From Diaphorobacter sp. HDW4B (GTDB lineage Bacteria; Pseudomonadota; Gammaproteobacteria; Burkholderiales; Burkholderiaceae_C), in contig NZ_CP049905.1 of the NCBI RefSeq assembly GCF_011305535.1, forward strand, positions 3,532,001 to 3,596,000: a stretch of 64,000 bases of DNA, read 5' to 3'. Numbering within the stretch: position 1 is the first letter of the stretch; each line of letters starts with the position of its first letter. This document shows positions 54,398 to 64,000 of the stretch, in pieces. Under the pieces are notes generated by a model. That model did not search any database and was not told the origin of the DNA. It saw only the letters and a list, made by a program, of their open reading frames with translations. A program made the position numbers and the translations under genes.

Positions 54398-54646
54398 GAC
54401 GAGATAGGCCCTCAGGCGCGATGCAAAGCCACAGACAGTATCAGGGCGACTTGTCTCGGGTGCCCCCGAGCATCGCATCCGTGATTCCGGCGATCTGCGG
54501 CGTTGCAGAGCCTCGCAATAGCGGTGCTATTGCTGCGTTCTGCGCCTTGCATCTCATCCAGAATCACGGCGCGCTGCATCGGGTTCATCCAAGACAAGTC
54601 GCCCTCGGCAAGGCTTTGCAACAAAGCATGAGGGCCTATATCGTCA
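54398..54646 (-). repeat. Covarying hairpin repeat, copy C, enlarged
   Basis: Inverted relative to copies A and B. Outer stem TGACGAGATAGGCCCTCA / TGAGGGCCTATATCGTCA with the same single mismatch as in the other copies. The inner parts AAAGCC and GGCTTT are kept. Instead of the short apical loop it contains a 163-bp palindrome (54443-54605). It lies at the shared 3' end of two convergent genes. Confidence 0.8.
54443..54605. mobile_element. 163-bp palindromic insert, MITE-like
   Basis: Terminal inverted repeats AGGGCGACTTGTCT and AGACAAGTCGCCCT (14 bp, perfect). Two 80-bp halves are related to each other as inverted copies (49 of 80 positions by hand count) around a central GCAATAGC-GGT-GCTATTGC. 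No transposase. It occupies the apex of repeat copy C where copies A and B have only a GTAT-N4-ATAC loop. Confidence 0.55.
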
Positions 54647-54701
54647 TCTCAAAACGACCAACCAATCGAAGCGGAACGCTTCGTAAAAACAAACAAAAAG
54701 A

Positions 54702-55970
54702 TCAAGTCCCAGCGCGTTCGATCATGGCGTGGAGGAGCACGTTGCAGCCGGCGGTGATGTGCTCGGGCTTGGCATCTTCGATCTCGTTATGGCTGATGCC
54801 ATCCTTGCACGGAATGAAGATCATCCCTGCAGGTGCCAGTCGCGCCATGTAGACGGCATCGTGCCCTGCGCCGGAGACGGCATTCATGTGCGAATATCCC
54901 AGCGTTTCCGCGCCACGGCGCACGGCCTCGATGCAGTCGGCGTTGAACGGTTGCGCGGGGTAGCTCGACACCAGATCGATCTTGATCGGCAGTCCGGTTT
55001 CCTTGCTGATCTTGTCGGCCACCGCGCGGATGTCTGCGTCCATGGCTTCGCAGTCGGCATCGGTGGCGTTGCGCAGGTCGATGCTGAATTTCACTTCGCC
55101 CGGAATCACGTTGCGGCTGTTGGGGTGCACATGCACCATGCCGACCGTGCCGCGTCCATGCGGTGGATGGCGGTGCGCGCAGGCCACCACTTCCTGCATC
55201 ACGCGAGTAGCGACTTGCAGCGCATCCTTGCGCAGCGCCATGGGCGTGGGGCCCGCATGCGCTTCCATGCCGGTGACGGTGCAGTCATACCAGCGGATGC
55301 CGAGCACGCCGGTGACCACGCCGATGGTCTTGTCGTTGTCTTCAAGCACCGGACCTTGTTCGATGTGGGTCTCGAAATAGTGACCGATGGGGTGGTCGCC
55401 CGGTTCCTCGGGGCCGATGTAGCCGATGCGCGCAAGTTCGTCCTTGACGCTCTTGCCCTCAGTGTCCTTGGCGGCGTAGGCATGGTCCAGCGTGAAGGCC
55501 TTGGCGAACACGCCCGAGCCCATCATCACGGGCACGAAGCGTGAGCCTTCTTCATTGGTCCAGAACGCAACTTCGATGGGCGCTTCGGTTTCGATGTGGT
55601 GGTCGTTCAGTGTGCGCACCACTTCGATGCCCGCGAGCACGCCGTAGTTGCCGTCGAACTTGCCGCCGGTCGGCTGGGTGTCGATGTGGCTGCCGGTCAT
55701 GATGGGCGGCAGGCTGTTGTTGCGGCCGGGGCGGCGCATGAAGCCGTTGCCGATCTTGTCGATGGTGACGGTCATGCCGGCTTCCTTGGCCCAGCGGGTG
55801 ACGAGGTCGCGGCCCTTCTTGTCCAGATCGGTGAGCGCCAGACGGCAGACGCCGCCCTTGGCCGTTGCGCCGATCTCGGCGAGTTCCATGAGCGACTGCC
55901 AGAGGCGCTCGCCGTTCACGCGCACTTGGCTGACGTCGGTGGCAGTGGTATTTTTCACTTTGGTATCCAT
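54702..55970 (-). CDS. Zn-dependent N-carbamoyl amino acid hydrolase / beta-ureidopropionase
   Basis: 422 aa, M20 hydantoinase/carbamoylase family. It hydrolyses N-carbamoyl-beta-alanine (or N-carbamoyl amino acids) to the amino acid, CO2 and ammonia, the third step of reductive pyrimidine breakdown. Metal-site motifs: GSHIDTQPTGGKFDGNYG (His, Asp), NEEGSRF (Glu) and HIEQGPVLE (His), with a final His in GISHNEIEDA. A dimerisation domain lies at about 215-330. It is the last gene of the pre operon, 39 nt after the dihydropyrimidinase. Confidence 0.93.
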   Translation of the reverse strand: MDTKVKNTTATDVSQVRVNGERLWQSLMELAEIGATAKGGVCRLALTDLDKKGRDLVTRWAKEAGMTVTIDKIGNGFMRRPGRNNSLPPIMTGSHIDTQPTGGKFDGNYGVLAGIEVVRTLNDHHIETEAPIEVAFWTNEEGSRFVPVMMGSGVFAKAFTLDHAYAAKDTEGKSVKDELARIGYIGPEEPGDHPIGHYFETHIEQGPVLEDNDKTIGVVTGVLGIRWYDCTVTGMEAHAGPTPMALRKDALQVATRVMQEVVACAHRHPPHGRGTVGMVHVHPNSRNVIPGEVKFSIDLRNATDADCEAMDADIRAVADKISKETGLPIKIDLVSSYPAQPFNADCIEAVRRGAETLGYSHMNAVSGAGHDAVYMARLAPAGMIFIPCKDGISHNEIEDAKPEHITAGCNVLLHAMIERAGT

Positions 55971-56009
55971 GTTGGTTATCTCCTGAGGCTATTTTGCAGC
56001 AGAAGCCGC

Positions 56010-57794
<1,785 letters not shown>

Positions 57795-59285
57795 TCACGC
57801 ACGCCTCAAAGTGGCCTGCGTGGATGCCATGTGGCTGCCCATGCCGAGGCGGTAGACCACGGCGGCGATGAACAGGCCGATGAACCAGGCGTAGGCATAC
57901 AGCTCCTTGAAGACGCTGCCTACGTTGGGGAAGGTGTTGGGGAAAGCGGCGTTCAGGAAGCCGGGGACGTTGGGCGCGACGCCGATCACGAAGGCCGCTA
58001 CGGCTACCCAGTTCCAACCGCCGGAGTAGGTGTATTTGCCGTTTTCTTTGTAGAGTTCGGGCACGTCGAGTTGTGTGCGACGGATGAGGAAGTAGTCCAC
58101 CATCAGGATGCCGGCAATCGGACCGAGCAGGGCGGAGTAGCCGATCAGCCAGGTGAAGATGTAGCCCTGTGTGGATTCGAGAATCTTCCAGGGCATCATC
58201 ACGATGGCGATGGCCACGGTGATGTAGCCGCCGGTGCGGTAGCTGATCTTGCGTGGGTTCAGGGCCGAGAAGTCATAGGCCGGGCCGACGAGGTTGGCGG
58301 CCAGATTCACGCTCACGGTGTCGACCAGCAGCACGATCAGCGCGATCAGCACGGCGATGCCGGTCATGCGTGCTGCTACATCGACGGGGTCCCACAGCGC
58401 CTTGCCGTAGATGACCACCGTTGCCGATGTGACGATCACGGCCAGACCTGCAAGCAGGCCCATGGGAACGGGCAGACCGATGGCTTGGCCGACGACTTGG
58501 TCGCGCTGCGATTTGGCAAAACGCGTGAAGTCGGGAATGTTCAGCGCGAGCGTGGCCCAGAAGCCGATCATGGCGGTGAGCGATGGCCAGAAGGTGCCCC
58601 AGAACTGGCCTGCCTTGGGGCCGCCTGCTTCGAATGCGGAAGGCTTGTTCAGGATGGGACCGAAGCCGCCCGCCTTTTCATAGACCCACCACAGCAACAC
58701 AAAGCAGATGACGATCTTCGCGGGAGCGGTGTAGGTTTCGAGCTTGCGGATCGACTCGATGCCGTGCACCACGAAATAGAACTGGATGGCCCAGAACACC
58801 AGGAAGCAGATGAGCTGCGCGAGGTTGATGCCGAGGCCCGGAATCTTGTCGCTCTCCAGCGGATGGCCGAGGATCACGCCCAGCAGCGTGTAGATCATCA
58901 GGCCGCCGAACCAAGTCTGGATACCGTACCAGCCGCAGGCCACCAGCGCGCGCAGCACGGCGGGCAGCTTGGCCCCTTTGGTGCCGAAAGAAGCGCGTGC
59001 GAGCACCGCATAGGGAATACCGTATTTCGCGCCCGCATGACCGATGAGCAGCATGGGCACCAGCACGATCACGTTGGCGAGAAACACCGTCATCACCGCC
59101 TGCATGGCCGACATGCCGCCTTCGACCAGACTGGCTGCCAGCGTGTAGGCCGGGATGCACATCACCATGCCGATCCACAGGGCGGTGAAGTGGTACCAGC
59201 GCCAGGTTCGCTGCGCCTCGGTGGTGGGCGCTAGATCGTCATTTGTCAGGTCGCTGGCGGCACCAGCGGTATGCGGGCTTGTCAT
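57795..59285 (-). CDS. NCS1-family nucleobase:cation symporter
   Basis: 496 aa with about 12 transmembrane helices. NCS1 features: ATTEAQRTWRWYHFTALWIGMVMCIPAY at the N-terminus, GIPYAVLARASFGTKGA, GWYGIQTWFGG and NIPDFTRFAKSQRDQ. Likely imports uracil, thymine, allantoin or hydantoin; given the operon, pyrimidines or their dihydro forms. It is 166 bp downstream of preA on the same strand. Confidence 0.93.
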   Translation of the reverse strand: MTSPHTAGAASDLTNDDLAPTTEAQRTWRWYHFTALWIGMVMCIPAYTLAASLVEGGMSAMQAVMTVFLANVIVLVPMLLIGHAGAKYGIPYAVLARASFGTKGAKLPAVLRALVACGWYGIQTWFGGLMIYTLLGVILGHPLESDKIPGLGINLAQLICFLVFWAIQFYFVVHGIESIRKLETYTAPAKIVICFVLLWWVYEKAGGFGPILNKPSAFEAGGPKAGQFWGTFWPSLTAMIGFWATLALNIPDFTRFAKSQRDQVVGQAIGLPVPMGLLAGLAVIVTSATVVIYGKALWDPVDVAARMTGIAVLIALIVLLVDTVSVNLAANLVGPAYDFSALNPRKISYRTGGYITVAIAIVMMPWKILESTQGYIFTWLIGYSALLGPIAGILMVDYFLIRRTQLDVPELYKENGKYTYSGGWNWVAVAAFVIGVAPNVPGFLNAAFPNTFPNVGSVFKELYAYAWFIGLFIAAVVYRLGMGSHMASTQATLRRA

Positions 59286-59451
59286 GGGAACGCTCCAGTT
59301 GGTTTCAATGATTTTTCAAGGGAAGCAAACTCTCATCTCACTAGCAAAAAACCTACCACTTTCAGCAACCACCATTGCCCCGGATTGGGGCAATGGCGGT
59401 GCTTAACTCACTCTCGAACTCCATCCGTCCAAACTGCAAAAGTGACGATAT

Positions 59452-60771
59452 TCACGCCTCTGCCGCAGTAAGGCATTGGGGATTGTTCGGATGCGTGGTC
59501 CAATTGGCATATTCGCCTGTCACCTTGATGCCGGTGCGTGCATCCACTTCGCCCACGGCCAGCGCGCGCATGGAGATCGTGTCCGGGACCGGGCAGATCG
59601 ATACGCACAGGTTGCAGCCGACGCACTCGGCTTCGTTGATTTCGAACTTGCGTTCTCCGTTCTCTCCCTTCTTGTAGAAGATGGCCTGGTGCGAGGTGTC
59701 CTCGCACACCACATGGCAGCGACCGCACTGGATGCACGAGTCCTGATTGATCACGGCCTTGTCGATGTGGTTGAGATTGAGCTGCTTCCAGTCCTTGACC
59801 GTGGGAACGGCCTTGCCCCGGAAGTCTTCGATGGTCTTGTAGCCGTGCGCGTCCATGAAGTTGGACAGACCATCGCACATGTCCTCGACGATCTTGAAAC
59901 CGTAGACCATGGCCGCAGTGCATACCTGCACCGAGCCGCAGCCGAGCGCAATGTATTCGGCCGCGTCACGCCAGGTGGTGATGCCGCCGATGCCGCTGAT
60001 CGGCAGACCCGCAGTCTCCACATCGCGCGCGATTTCACCCACCATGTTGAGCGCGATCGGCTTGACGGCCGGGCCGCAGTAACCGCCGTGCGAACCCCAG
60101 CCGCCGGTGTTGGGGTGCATGGCCATGGATTCGAGATCCACGCCCATGATGGAGTTGATCGTGTTGATCAGCGAGACCGCATCCGCACCGCCGCGTTTGG
60201 CCGCGCGGGCAGGCTGGCGCACGTCGGTGATGTTGGGCGTGAGCTTCACGATCACCGGCATCTTGGAGTAATGCTTGCACCACTCGGTCACCATCTGGAT
60301 GTATTCGGGCACCTGACCGACCGCCGCGCCCATGCCGCGTTCGCTCATGCCGTGCGGGCACCCGAAGTTCAGTTCGATGCCATCCGCGCCCACGTCTTCG
60401 ACCATGGGAAGAATATTCTTCCAGCTCTCTTCGACGCAAGGCACCATCAGCGAGACGATCATTGCGCGATCGGGCCACAGGCGTTTGACGCGGCGGATTT
60501 CCTCCAGATTCTGGCGCAGTGGTCGGTCGGTGATCAACTCGATGTTGTTCAAGCCCATCACGCGGCGGTCCTGCGACATGAGGGTCGAATAGCGCGGGCC
60601 GTTCACGTTGACGACTGGTGGATCTTCACCCAGCGTCTTCCACACCACGCCGCCCCAGCCCGCTTCGAAGGCGCGGGTGACGTTGATCTCCTTGTCGGTC
60701 GGCGGTGCAGATGCAAGCCAGAACGGATTGGGACTCTTGATGCCCAGAAAATTGCTGCTGATATCGGCCAT
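59452..60771 (-). CDS. preA: NAD-dependent dihydropyrimidine dehydrogenase, catalytic subunit
   Basis: 439 aa. It reduces uracil/thymine to the 5,6-dihydro forms. FMN TIM-barrel (about 1-320) with the active-site Cys in LNFGCPHGMSERGMG (about 135-149) and IGGITTW. The C-terminal ferredoxin module has two [4Fe-4S] sites: CIQCGRCHVVC and CVGCNLCVSICP. AGGAG lies before ATG 60771; a longer frame from 60828 is not supported. It forms the enzyme with preT, 46 nt upstream. Confidence 0.97.
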   Translation of the reverse strand: MADISSNFLGIKSPNPFWLASAPPTDKEINVTRAFEAGWGGVVWKTLGEDPPVVNVNGPRYSTLMSQDRRVMGLNNIELITDRPLRQNLEEIRRVKRLWPDRAMIVSLMVPCVEESWKNILPMVEDVGADGIELNFGCPHGMSERGMGAAVGQVPEYIQMVTEWCKHYSKMPVIVKLTPNITDVRQPARAAKRGGADAVSLINTINSIMGVDLESMAMHPNTGGWGSHGGYCGPAVKPIALNMVGEIARDVETAGLPISGIGGITTWRDAAEYIALGCGSVQVCTAAMVYGFKIVEDMCDGLSNFMDAHGYKTIEDFRGKAVPTVKDWKQLNLNHIDKAVINQDSCIQCGRCHVVCEDTSHQAIFYKKGENGERKFEINEAECVGCNLCVSICPVPDTISMRALAVGEVDARTGIKVTGEYANWTTHPNNPQCLTAAEA

Positions 60772-60817
60772 GTTGATTCTCCTGATTCGGGTTCGGTGCG
60801 ACGGTGGAATGTGCTGC

Positions 60818-62173
60818 TCAAGCCGCATTCAACGCAGCGTGGATGGACTGCGCGGCGACCTTGCCGTGCTCCACCGCTTCGACGGTGAGGTCGCGCCCTC
60901 CCGCGCGACAGTCACCGCCCGCCCAGACACGCGCGACGCTGGTGCGTCCCTCGTCGTCCGTGGCGATCCTCCCGGATGTCAATTGGATTTCTTCGCCCGC
61001 GTGATCGGCGGTGTAGCTCTGGCCGATGGCTTTGAGCACCATGTCGGCTTCGATCACGAATTGCTCGTCGGTCTCGGTGATGCCGCCGTCCGCGCGTTGC
61101 GTGGTCATCGCAAAGCGCACACCGCTCACCTTGCCGTTGTCGCTCAGAATCTCCTTGGGCGTGCTCCAGTGCTTGATCTTCACGCCGTGCGTCTGCGCCC
61201 AGCGCTGCTCCACGGTCGATGCCGACATCGCGGATGCGCCACGGCGATACACGATGGTCACGTCTTCGGCACCCAGCTTGGTGGCCTGCACGGCAGCATC
61301 CACGGCGGTCATGCCGCCACCGATCACCACCACTTTGCGACCGACCGGGATCTCGGAGAAACTGCCTGCCTGGCGCAGTTCCGCAATGAAATCGACCGCA
61401 TTGCGCAGGCCTTCCGCCTGAGGTTCCGCGATGCCGATGCTGTTGACGCCGGAGAGGCCGAGACCGAGAAACACCGCGTCGTAGCCTTCGAGCAGCGAGT
61501 CCACCGTCATGTCGCGGCCGAGGCGCTGATTGCAGCGCACCGAGATGCCGCCGATGGACAGAAGCCAGTCGATTTCCTTCTGCGCGAAGCCGTTAGTCGT
61601 CTTGTACGTGGCAAGGCCATATTCGTTCAAACCGCCAAGTTTGGGTCGGGCATCGAATAAGACCACGTCGTTGCCACGCATGGCGAGACCATGCGCCGCC
61701 GCCAATCCCGCAGGGCCCGCGCCCACTACGGCGATGCGCTTGCCCGTGGATGCGGCGCGTGTGAGCAGTGGCGCTCCTGGGTTGTCGAACAGCGCGTCCG
61801 TAGCGTAGCGCTGCAGTGACCCGATCTCCACCGGCTTGTCTTCATTTTTGTTGCGCACGCAAGCCTGCTCGCACAGCACTTCGGTAGGGCATACGCGAGC
61901 GCACATGCCGCCCAGCGGGTTGGATTCGAGAATCGCCTTGGCCGCGCCGCGATCGTTGCCCTGCGCAATCCGCTGGATGAAGCTGGGAATGTCGATGCTG
62001 GTGGGGCACGCCGTCATGCAGGGCGCGTCGTAGCAGTAGTAGCAGCGCTCGGCTTCGATCAGCGCTTGCGGCTTGGTGAGCGGGGCGTGCGAGTCGCTGA
62101 AATTCACAGCGTACTCCACAAGGTTCAGGCGTGCGGCGTGCACTCCACACGCGCGGTTGGCGGTCGATTCCAT
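60818..62173 (-). CDS. preT: NAD-dependent dihydropyrimidine dehydrogenase, NAD-binding subunit
   Basis: 451 aa, GltD/DPD N-terminal-like. Iron-sulfur cysteines: CYYCYDAPCMTACP and CARVCPTEVLCEQAC (about 44-104). FAD motif RIAVVGAGPAGLAAA (about 147-161); NAD motif KVVVIGGGMTAVDAAV. It passes electrons from NADH to PreA. GAGGAG precedes ATG 62173. First gene of the five-gene catabolic operon, divergent from the TetR gene. Confidence 0.97.
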   Translation of the reverse strand: MESTANRACGVHAARLNLVEYAVNFSDSHAPLTKPQALIEAERCYYCYDAPCMTACPTSIDIPSFIQRIAQGNDRGAAKAILESNPLGGMCARVCPTEVLCEQACVRNKNEDKPVEIGSLQRYATDALFDNPGAPLLTRAASTGKRIAVVGAGPAGLAAAHGLAMRGNDVVLFDARPKLGGLNEYGLATYKTTNGFAQKEIDWLLSIGGISVRCNQRLGRDMTVDSLLEGYDAVFLGLGLSGVNSIGIAEPQAEGLRNAVDFIAELRQAGSFSEIPVGRKVVVIGGGMTAVDAAVQATKLGAEDVTIVYRRGASAMSASTVEQRWAQTHGVKIKHWSTPKEILSDNGKVSGVRFAMTTQRADGGITETDEQFVIEADMVLKAIGQSYTADHAGEEIQLTSGRIATDDEGRTSVARVWAGGDCRAGGRDLTVEAVEHGKVAAQSIHAALNAA

Positions 62174-62572
62174 CGTGGCTCCTCTTTATTTTGTGGGGCG
62201 GGTCAGAACAAGCGGGAAAGCGTGGCGGCGGCAAGGCGTGCGTGCTGCTGCATGGCAGAGGCGCGCTTGTGCCGCGTATGTGGCGTGTGAAAGCCAATGG
62301 GTTGAGCCGGTCGCAGCAAGGGCGACGGAATCGGATGCGCAAAGTCTCGAGGTGTCATCGCGGGCCTCTTCATGTTGCAGCAGGTCTTTGGTGCCTGCAT
62401 GGGTGGCTGAAACGAATCGCGGTGCTTTCATCGTTGAGGCGATGGTGCGAACGCGTTTCGCTGTGGCTGAGGTAATAATTTACTTAGTGGTAAAAAATTA
62501 CCAATCAGTAAAAACCCACGGTATGCAAACCCCATGCCTGAAATTGCCGCACTGCCGCATCACAATGGAGGC
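62174..62572. other. Divergent control region of the pyrimidine operon
   Basis: 399 bp between preT and the TetR-like gene. It contains the AT-rich 34-bp palindrome at 62479-62512, the only strong signal seen. The preT-proximal 250 bp shows no gene. Confidence 0.6.
62479..62512. promoter_or_regulatory. 34-bp operator palindrome
   Basis: TTTACT-N3-TGGTAA-AAAA-TTACCA-N3-AGTAAA: nested perfect arms symmetric about 62495/62496. It lies 61 bp before the chosen TetR-like start (22 bp before the longest reading frame start). The spacing and size fit a TetR-type dimer pair. Confidence 0.75.
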
Positions 62573-63361
62573 ATGAAAGACGTGCCACCAGTTTCCATTT
62601 CCGATGCCCACAAACCCGTATCTGCTGCCTCCGTCCGCTCCACAACGGTGCGCAACAAGCACAAGGATGAAGCAGTGAGCGCCCCCCGAGATGGAACAGC
62701 GCCTGCCGCAACGCCAACCACCACACCTGTGACCGGAACGCGCGCGCCGACCGCATCGCGCCTGCGCAAGGAACAGGCGATCTTGAAAGAGGCGGAAAAC
62801 CAGTTCGCCGTTTTCGGATTCGAAGGTGCGTCTCTCGAGAACATCGCCAACGCCGTGGGCATCAGCCGGCACAACCTGCTTTACTACTTTCCCAGCAAGG
62901 ACGTGCTCTATCGCCGCGTGCTCGACGACGTGGTTTTTGGCTGGCTGGCGGGCATGGAGGACGTGTGGCGCGAACAGACCGACCCGGTCAAGGCGCTGCG
63001 TTCGTACATCCACGGCAAGCTGCGCTCGTCTTTCGAACGCCCGAATGCGGCCAAGATCTTCGCGAAGGAAGTGATCGCCGGAGCCCCGCGTTATGCCGAC
63101 GTGATCGCTTCGTCCGTGAAGCCCGTGCTCGACCAGGAAGTGCAGGCCTTCGAGCGCTGGGCCCAGCACGGTCTGGTGGCCCGAATGGACTTCACCCACC
63201 TCATGTTCGTGATCTGGACCGTTACCCAAGCCTATGCAGAACACCAGGCACAGTTTGCGATTCTGCTGGGCAAGCCTGCGCTGGACGAGACCGACTTCGA
63301 ACGTGCGGAGGAAGTGATCACGCGGTTGGTGTTGAGTGGGTTGGGGCAGAAGGTGGATTAG
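62573..63361 (+). CDS. TetR/RutR-like transcriptional regulator
   Basis: About 262 aa. The first 60 residues are Ala/Pro/Thr-rich and of low complexity. Then follows a TetR helix-turn-helix (RLRKEQAILKEAENQFAVFGFEGASLENIANAVGISRHNLLYYFPSKDVLYRRVL) and a RutR/YcdC-type C-terminal domain (VLDQEVQAFERWAQHGLVARMDFTHLMFVIWTVTQAYAEH). RutR senses uracil/thymine in E. coli. Being divergent from the pre operon with a palindrome between, it is its probable repressor. The start is uncertain: ATG 62573 (GGAGG too close), ATG 62534, or GTG 62675, which has the best-spaced AAGGA. Confidence 0.88.
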   Translation: MKDVPPVSISDAHKPVSAASVRSTTVRNKHKDEAVSAPRDGTAPAATPTTTPVTGTRAPTASRLRKEQAILKEAENQFAVFGFEGASLENIANAVGISRHNLLYYFPSKDVLYRRVLDDVVFGWLAGMEDVWREQTDPVKALRSYIHGKLRSSFERPNAAKIFAKEVIAGAPRYADVIASSVKPVLDQEVQAFERWAQHGLVARMDFTHLMFVIWTVTQAYAEHQAQFAILLGKPALDETDFERAEEVITRLVLSGLGQKVD

Positions 63362-63420
63362 GTTTTTTTGCCTGCCTGCTTGCCTGCTTGCTTGGTTCGA
63401 GGGTTGAGGCCGGGTTTCGC

Positions 63421-63604
63421 CCCGGCGGGCGAGTCACTTTTGCTTGCGCGCAAAAGTAACCAAAACGCGCTTTGAAGTCCTCCGGCAGAACTCGACTTCG
63501 CGCTTGCGCGCTCCGCTCGGACAACCGCCGGAAATCAGTTTGGAAGAGGTGGTTTCGGCACTTTGCTTCGCTCGTGCCGGTTCATCTCGCGATTTCGCGA
63601 GATG
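63421..63604 (-). repeat. Interspersed repeat of about 190 bp, copy 3 (inverted)
   Basis: Read on the minus strand it starts with the palindrome CATCTCGCGAAATCGCGAGATG-like (22 bp) and continues as copies 1 and 2 (GAACCGGCACGAGCGAAG, ACCTCTTCCAAACTGATTTC) to TTTTGCGCGCAAGCAAAAGTGACT and CCGGGG. It is the most divergent at its far end. Confidence 0.8.
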
Positions 63605-63715
63605 TTGGTGTGCGAGGTTTGTCTTGCTTGAAATTGCTTTTTCGCTGAGGCGGCGCAGACTGCCTGCGTGCGTCATGTTCTAGGTTCTTCGGATGGCGGC
63701 ATGCTGATTGCTGTC

Positions 63716-63733
63716 TATATCTGAACGGATATA
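63716..63733. promoter_or_regulatory. Operator-like dyad before the toxin gene
   Basis: TATATC-TGAACG-GATATA, perfect 6-bp arms with a 6-bp spacer, 3 bp before the ATG at 63737. It overlaps a TATAAT-like -10 region. Fits autorepression by a HigA-type antitoxin. Confidence 0.65.
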
Positions 63734-63736
63734 ATC

Positions 63737-64000
63737 ATGACGCAAAAAAGAAGGCTTCTTCACTGGGAAGGTTCGTCGAAAAAAGACTTCAAGACCTTCC
63801 CGGTTGCAGTGCAGAAAGACATGGGTGTGGCGCTTTTCGTCGTGCAGTTGGGCGGCAGTCCCGGCATGGCGAAACCATGGAAAGGTCTGGGCAGTGGCGT
63901 GTTCGAGCTGTTCGAGGACCATCGTGGTGACACCTTTCGCGCCGTATACACGGTGCGGGTGGGCGATGTCATTCATGTTCTGCACGCATTCCAGAAGAAA
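63737..64000 (+). CDS. RelE/HigB-type (Gp49-like) toxin, truncated by window end
   Basis: 88 residues to the window edge, frame still open. Sequence begins MTQKRRLLHWEGSSKKDFKT and contains VAVQKDMGVALFVVQLGG, AKPWKGLGSGVFELFEDHRGDTFRAVYTVRVG and VIHVLHAFQKK, the hallmark of the phage-derived Gp49-like/HigB mRNA-interferase family (about 100-110 aa). It therefore lacks only the last 15-25 residues. The antitoxin, usually a HigA-type XRE protein, should follow just outside the window. It lies downstream of interspersed repeat copy 3. Confidence 0.88.
   Translation, partial: MTQKRRLLHWEGSSKKDFKTFPVAVQKDMGVALFVVQLGGSPGMAKPWKGLGSGVFELFEDHRGDTFRAVYTVRVGDVIHVLHAFQKK

Larger units (their letters stand above)
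54339..54701. other. Gene-free stretch dominated by a nested palindrome
   Basis: 363 bp between two convergent genes. It consists almost entirely of repeat copy C (54398-54646) with its 163-bp apical palindrome. Open frames on both strands here encode similar peptides because the DNA is palindromic; they are not genes. Confidence 0.7.
63362..63736. other. Gene-free stretch with inverted repeat copy 3
   Basis: 375 bp. A T-run and a stretch of TGCC/TGCT tetranucleotides directly follow the TetR stop (63363-63395), then interspersed repeat copy 3 (63421-63604), then the control region of the toxin gene. Confidence 0.6.

Noticed and set aside
54421-54852. Open frames on both strands around 54.4-54.8 kb
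   Set aside because: They arise from the palindromic repeat: the two strands encode similar peptides, with no ribosome sites.

Overview
The window looks like a chromosomal segment of a Comamonadaceae betaproteobacterium, close to Comamonas, Delftia or Acidovorax. I infer this from the high G+C content, from two orphan Bug/TctC-type binding proteins, from the preT-preA-hydantoinase catabolic operon, from DUF3460 next to scpA, and from an intergenic repeat type (28.7 kb) that I recall from this family. I see no rRNA, tRNA, CRISPR array, insertion sequence or prophage. The accessory character comes from a large exported redox cluster, two toxin-antitoxin-type loci and several interspersed repeats.

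0-14.6 kb: an IPTL-CTERM surface protein (+) converges on a six-gene minus-strand operon. That operon encodes a giant (about 2,170 aa) multicopper oxidase, a small protein without a leader, a beta-propeller protein, a SCO-type copper chaperone, a cytochrome c fused to a periplasmic-binding-protein-like domain, and an exported protein of unknown family. Four of its five junctions overlap or nearly touch. It is preceded by a 0.5-kb leader with several hairpins. This is the best candidate in the window for an undescribed system. 14.6-24.7 kb: panB, a pabB-pabC fusion, a TonB receptor with a DUF4198 protein, a CHMI-type isomerase behind a hexanucleotide repeat, scpA, DUF3460, and a PrpR-like sigma-54 activator.

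24.8-33 kb: the PrpR-like regulator faces a sigma-54-promoted operon of a CoA-transferase, an HMG-CoA-lyase and a Bug binding protein, which suggests uptake and cleavage of an organic acid. A BamE-like lipoprotein follows, then a LysR regulator divergent from Bug-pcaB-pcaC (protocatechuate branch). 33-42 kb: a hipBA-type pair with two operator palindromes, then a Fur-box-controlled iron operon (fecI, fecR, TonB siderophore receptor, PepSY protein, DUF3649, DUF3325).

42-54 kb: housekeeping and selenium genes: metG, a patatin, a degenerate Mrr-like membrane protein, mrp/apbC, a YdeP-type molybdopterin oxidoreductase with a small partner, a GNAT enzyme, selD, mnmH (selU) and an exported unknown. 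54.7-62.2 kb: a reductive pyrimidine degradation operon (preT, preA, NCS1 transporter, dihydropyrimidinase, N-carbamoyl hydrolase) with a divergent TetR/RutR-like regulator and a 34-bp operator. The window ends inside a RelE/HigB-type toxin gene.

Three repeat families were found by eye. The first is a hairpin repeat of about 92-96 bp at 17.5, 54.4 and 57.6 kb whose outer stem shows compensatory changes; the 54.4-kb copy carries a 163-bp palindrome at its apex. The second is an interspersed repeat of about 190 bp at 17.7, 28.9 and (inverted) 63.4 kb. The third is a (GAGAAA)6 tract at 21.4 kb.
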